DNA of 64,000 nucleotides, from NCBI RefSeq assembly GCF_000004195.4, contig NC_030683.2, forward strand, positions 77,678,910-77,742,909. The letters run 5' to 3'. Below, in pieces: positions 51,301-57,300 of this stretch (position 1 is the stretch's first letter; every line of letters starts with the position of its first letter). This DNA comes from Xenopus tropicalis. Its lineage: Eukaryota > Chordata > Amphibia > Anura > Pipidae. The notes beneath the pieces were generated by a model. It searched no databases and had not been told where the DNA came from. It worked only from the letters and a program-made list of their open reading frames with translations. The position numbers were made by a program, and so were the translations under genes.

Positions 51301-54300
51301 TTCTGCAAATTGTCAAATCTGTGGCATTATACATAGTTGAATTATGGGAGTGATTTTTATGTAAAAACATTTCAGTCTTCGTGAATTTCTGGTCATGCGC
51401 ACTTTGCTTTGATACTCATGAAATATCAAACTGAAGCCTATTTAAATTGCAGGAATATTGGTGCAGGCAGTTCATGAATGTGGAAGTGGGGCTATAAAGG
51501 GCATTTTGGCTGTTGGTACTGTACTAGTGATTCTGTTTGTCAGAGGTTGGTCCATTGCATGGTGTTTTTTGGGCTCTACCATTTGCTATTAAACTGGGGG
51601 TGGGTTGATTCCAATAATTTTCAAGATATTTCTAACTTTAATTAATTAAGGTTATGTTTTAGTTAAACTTTGTCCGATTTGCTTAGACTTATACAATCCT
51701 TCTACTAGTCCACTAACTAGGGATGATCTGGAGGTGAGCAAATATGTGTGCCTCTCAGAGAATCTCCTATGAGTTTTCTTTTGTAGTTAGTGTAGGGCAG
51801 TGGTCCCCAACCTTTTTTGCACCACAGACCGGTTTCAAGCAAGACGATTTTTCCAAGGACCGGGGGTGAGGGGGGCAAAACTAGTGTATAGCATATACTG
51901 TAATTTAATTATTACATATATAATATAAATGTAATTACTACATTTTATATTATGCACGTAATTTTTATTATTATTGTTACACTATAATCATAATACAAAA
52001 TCTGTGAGAGACCTTAGCTTGTTTCCCTGCAACTAGATGCACCCAGCGCCCTTACTCTTCTTACTCCCACCTAAGTTGTGACATCCCCTGTTGCTTAGCA
52101 TGGAGCTTTAAGTGCTTTGGTCCTTGTGATCAGTAGAAAGCTTCCTGGCTTTGCATAGCTGTTGTCATTGCTGTGTAACACATCGGGGATCTGGGATCAC
52201 AGGTAATTGGGACCAGAGGTGGCCCAGTTAAGCACAGCCTATGGCCCGGCACTGGTCCCCGGCCCGGTGGTTGGGGACCCCTGGTGTAGGGGATCATAGA
52301 ACTCTGTCCCCTTTCTCAGTCTGTGACATAATCCCGCCTAGCTACAGAACCCGACTGGCTGGATGCCCCAGTGCACACCTGGGAAGATGTGTGCTTAAGT
52401 TTGGAGCCAAAAATCAAGGGGCGGGCCCAGAGTTGATAAAGGGAGCCCCTGTTGTTTTTGTCAGTTGTTGGAAGAGAGATACAGAGTGAGCAGCCAGTAC
52501 CAAGTGTTGTGAGTTCAGACTGAAAGGATAAGAGTCTGCTTAGTTGCCAGTGCTTACAAAGTCCTCTGTGGAATCTCTGTGAGTGTCCCCTGGTGTGAAC
52601 AGGTATTGCTCGTTTGCCTCCTACGTGGCAGCAGCCACCTTTTCCAAGGGGAAGGTACTCTGGGGCAGGTAGCGCTACCTGGGGGGACTAAAGAGCTCTT
52701 GGGGAAGGGACTGAACTGATTTAAGGGTTGGGGTCTATCCGGATCCAAGTTGGGACTGTGAGACTGTGCCAGGAGTGGATAGACTGCACAAGTTCCTCAG
52801 GACAGGAAATTCAGTTATCCCTAAACTGTTTTACATTCTATTTCAACAGTTATATAAAGTTTGATATTTCTGCAATTGTGTGTGATTATTCCTAGTGGAA
52901 ATCCCCTTGAGGTATGCTCCTCAGTGTCCACTAGGTGGAGGCACTGCGCAACAATCCCAGTTCCCAGTATCTTATAATTCAAAGAGAACGAAAATCTCCT
53001 ATACTAAAGCCTATATACAGCCCAAATTAAGTGAGTGTGCCAAGAAAGGGTTACATTAGTTATAATTCTAATTACGAACATGCATTTATATAGTGGCAAC
53101 AGTACCACTCCTGTGTGTTTGGCTTTATACCCAATAAGTATATACAGCTCTGCCTCCATTATTAAATGATGCCTTCTGTCTTTTACTTTATTTTTAAGTA
53201 TATCTTTTTTTTTATTTTATAGACCTCATATACCAGTCAGCAAACTAGTGGTTTCTGAAACATATGATACATATATGAGTAGGAGCTTCCAGGTTACCAA
53301 GGATATTCTGAGTGAATGTAAAGGCAAAGGTAAGTTATACTGGAAATCTGCAGGAATATAAAATGACAACAACAAGTAAATGAAAATCTCTAACCCCATG
53401 ACTGCCTGGGCTTATTAACTTTGCTCTGCGTCCCATGTCATCTTGCAGCATAGATCAAAGAGTGAAAGGAAGATTCTATGGAGCCTGTAGTTAGGTCCTA
53501 GAAAACCAAGGCCATAGAATTTATTATCCATGGCCATTTGTGATCACCATTGGCTTCTTTGTCAAATGTTATCACACTTTATGGTTATTTTTTTTTTATA
53601 ACAGAAGGGTTATTTGTGTGTAAATGGTCAGCCTTTAAACATAGTCATCTGTTGGTGCAAAATAGTTTCTCCCAAGACTAAAGTCGCGTTTGACATTTTT
53701 AGCAACCAGAATGGAATATAAATAGTAAAGGGCCTGAAGAGAAATGTAAAAAAACAAAACAATACTATTGTAGCCTCACAGAGTAAACATTTTTTCATCT
53801 ACTGGAGTCAGTAAAGGAGGCAGATATTTAAAAAACTATAACAAAATGAAGACTAAATGGAACAGTACTAATAAGAGGCCATTCTGTAACATACAAAAAG
53901 CAAACAACCCCTTTAATGTTGCTGGACTATTGTTCAGGCATATGCCAGCATGTTAGGAAGGGTTAAACCATGCATAAACCGTTTGCCCAGCAATATTAGC
54001 ACAAATGTCTTGCAGTGGAAAGCTGGTAGTGCCCCTTTGGATTAGAGGAACAAAACTTCCATTTGAAGCAGCGCAGGTGGTTTTTCACGGTAACGGCAGT
54101 GAGGCTGGGGAATGCTCTTCCCAGTGATGTTGTAATGGCAGATTCTGTTAATGTCTTTAAGAGGGGCTTGGATGAGTTCTTGAACAAGCATAGCATCCAA
54201 GGCAATTGTGATACTAAAAACTACAGTTAGTATTAAATGCAGGGCGCAACCTTATAAAAGCGAAGATGTAGCAGAGAGCCGCGGCACATAGCGGAGGACA

Positions 54301-57300
54301 CGACTAAAGACACAGAAGTAGCTGGCAGGCCCGGATTTGTGGCGAGGCATGCCGCCCCGCCGCACGCAAATTTTAAAATTTTGCTCCCATACGGAGCAAT
54401 GGGGACCTCTCCCCACTGCTCCGTATGGGAGTTTTAACATTGGCGCATGCGCGTTAGCGCGGCAGCAGGGGAGGAGGAGGTGGTTTGCGCATGCGCGCTC
54501 GCACGGCAGGTGGGGGCGGTAGGGGGCGCCGAATGGGGGCGGCCTCGGGGCGCGTCATTTAGAAATCCGGCGCTGGTAGCTGGGAGCCGCGGCACATAGA
54601 AGAGGACATCACGGGAGCTGGAGGCCGCTGGGTGGAGGGAAGGGGGAAATGGAAGGTGCGTGGGGGCGCTCGGGGAAGCTGAAGGATACGTGGGGGGGCC
54701 CTGGGGGAAGCTGAAGGATTCTTGGGGGGGTCCCTGGGGGAAGCTGAAGGTTGCTTGGGGGGGGCCCTGGGGGAAGCTGAAGGGTGCTTGGGGGGGCCCT
54801 GGGGGAAGCTGAAGGATGCTTGGGGGGGCCCTGGGGGAAGCTGAAGGATGCTTGGGGGGGCCCTGGGGGGAAGCAGGAGGATGCTGTGGGGGAGCTGGAG
54901 GATGCTTGGAGGCCCTGGTGGAAGCTGAAGGATACTTGGGGGGGCCCTGGGGGAAGCTGAAGGATGCTTGGGGGGGCCCTGGGGGGAAGCTGAAGGATGC
55001 TTGGGGGGGCCCTGGGGGAAGCTGAAGGATGCTGGGGGTGCCCTGGGGGAAGCAGGAGGATGCTGTGGGGGAGCTGGAGGATGCTTGGAGGCCCTGGCGG
55101 AAGCTGAAGGATACTTGGGGGGGCCCTGGGGGAAGCTGAAGGATGCTTGGGGGGCCCTGGGGGGAAGCTGAAGGATGCTTGGGGGGGCCCTGGGGGAAGC
55201 TGAAGGATGCTGGGGGTGCCCTGGGGGAAGCAGGAGGATGCTGTGGGGGAGCTGGAGGATGCTTGGAGGCCCTGGCGGAAGCTGAAGGATACTTGGGGGG
55301 GCCCTGGGGGAAGCTGAAGGATGCTTGGGGGGGCCCTGGGGGAAGCTGAAGGATGCTTGGGGGGGAGCAGGAGAATGCTTGGAGGGGCCTGGGGCGAAGC
55401 AGGAGGATGCTTGGGTGGCCTGGGAAGAAACAGGAGGATGCTGGGGGGGGAGCCGGAGGACGCTGGGGGGGAGCCGAAGGATGCGGAAGGTAGCAGCGGA
55501 GAGCAGGCCATAGCATGAGTAATTTGGGGGAGGACCACCAATGTTTTAGGGGGCCCTGGGCTGGCTAGCAATGATTTACGGGGTACCTGCCCTGGCACCA
55601 ATGCAAAACATAACCCCTGGCCTCCAATGTTTTAGGGGGGCCCTGGCTACTAATGTCTGTATGTCTTTTGTATTGATGGGAGGGGTCACCGGGGGGAGGG
55701 GCCATTGGGGGTGTGGGAGGAGGGGGGCCCAGAATTTTTTTTTGTGATTTTCGTGATTTCTGATGGCGGCCCTGATTAAATGTATGTATGGTTTATGTAT
55801 GTGAGTGTATAGATAGGTCAGTATAGGTTTGTGTGTGTGTGCTGGGTTTACTTGGAAGGTTTTTTTCAAACCTATGTAACTATGTAACAGGTACGAGATC
55901 TGTTATCTAGGACCTGGGTTTTTCCGGATAAGAGATCTTTCTGAAATTTGGATCTCTATACTATAAGTTTACTATAACATAATTTTAAAATGAAATAAAC
56001 CCAATGGTATTGTTTTGTCCACAATAAGGATTAATTATATCCTAGCTGGGATTAAGTACAAGGTCTATGAGAGATAGAGAAGGCCTTCACATTCTGAATA
56101 ATGGGTTTCCATATAATGGATCCTATACCTGATATGTAAAACGTGCTAGGGCTGAACTGAATGTTGATGGCAGCATGCTCACATATTTCAGGTATATACA
56201 TCCTGCTGTGCCCGGTAGAACTGGATTAGGGACATACAAGGGTAATGGTGCTGTTTTGTTGTAAACCAGCTGCATGATATTTATCAACCTTGATTTAAAG
56301 GCTTTTTCAGCTTAATTTTCAAAAGTGAATTAAATCTGGACACTCATAATCAGGCTATAGTCGGGCTACTTACAGTAAATAACATATGATCTATAAATCT
56401 GCCCTTTCAGGAAAAAATGTTCTGATTGTAGCACACGCCTCTTCTCTGGATGCATGCACGCGGCAACTCCAAGGCCTGACATCCCAGAACTCCAAGGACT
56501 TTGTGCAGGTGGTTAGAAAGGTACCGAACATTACTACTCTTTTTTGGATAAAACCTATCTTAGCAGTGGAAAAGGTTTATGCACTTTACTAAAATGCTGA
56601 TGATATTACCATTGCCATTGCTAAAAGTATAAGAATAGGATCTGTTCATAAATCACTGAATTGCAGGAGATTACTTTAAGAGGCTTATGTACTCACCACA
56701 TACTTTGTATCAAACACACAATACTATAATTGTATTTGATTACAAGCTACTTTTTCCTCTGGGTAATGACATTTCAAACTGACATACAATAAAGCATTTC
56801 AGTGAGCCTGAATAGAAGTCTGCCTTACTATTGGCTGCATTATGCTATTTACATCTCAACTCCTGCTGAAATTATTGCAAAGTCGTTGTGTTCTCATTTC
56901 CCACTAATGGCCTATGCACAAATGGGAAGATGAAAGAAAGAAAATGCATTTTTAACGTTCAGCTCAGACATTGTTATTTGGATGCCAACCTCCTTAAAAT
57001 GTGTACAATTGTATTATATTGTGCAATTCTGCTTTATCATTTGGATGTTTTTCCTGAAATTGTGTACCTATGGTTATGTGGATACAGAAGAGATTTAGTT
57101 ACACTATGGCAATATATCTTATATAGTAATAAAGCAGACTTCAGGGTTCAGGCCATCCTGGGGTTGGTACACTATATAGTAATTATATAAAAAAAAACAC
57201 TTACAGCTTTTGGTGTCCCACAGACAGCTGCAATTTCATTTCCAAAGCCACAGCTATGTATAACAGGTTCTGTAACAGAACAGAACCCAGTTACTGTCAG

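Larger units (their letters stand above)
54240..55774. mobile_element. hAT-like element (1535 bp) carrying a G-rich minisatellite
   Basis: Starts CAGGGCGCAACC and ends GATGGCGGCCCTG, flanked by exact ATTAAATG copies (54232-54239 and 55775-55782). CAGGGC-type ends and the 8-bp duplication indicate hAT. It encodes no transposase. Inside are a smaller hAT-like MITE (54326-54575) and a tandem array (54655-55520). Confidence 0.85.
53330..56410 (+). other. ubash3b: ubash3b intron 12
   Basis: Non-coding. 53330-53880 is unremarkable; 53880-55890 is the nested CR1/hAT/minisatellite complex; 55888-56137 is a copy of the GGTATGGGACC repeat; the rest up to exon 13 is AT-rich. Confidence 0.85.

Noticed and set aside
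54434..55601. Two overlapping proline-rich open frames of 360 and 330 residues on the minus strand
   Set aside because: Both are translations of the 32-bp G-rich minisatellite in different frames, with no domain, no start context and no splice support; the repeat has few stop triplets.
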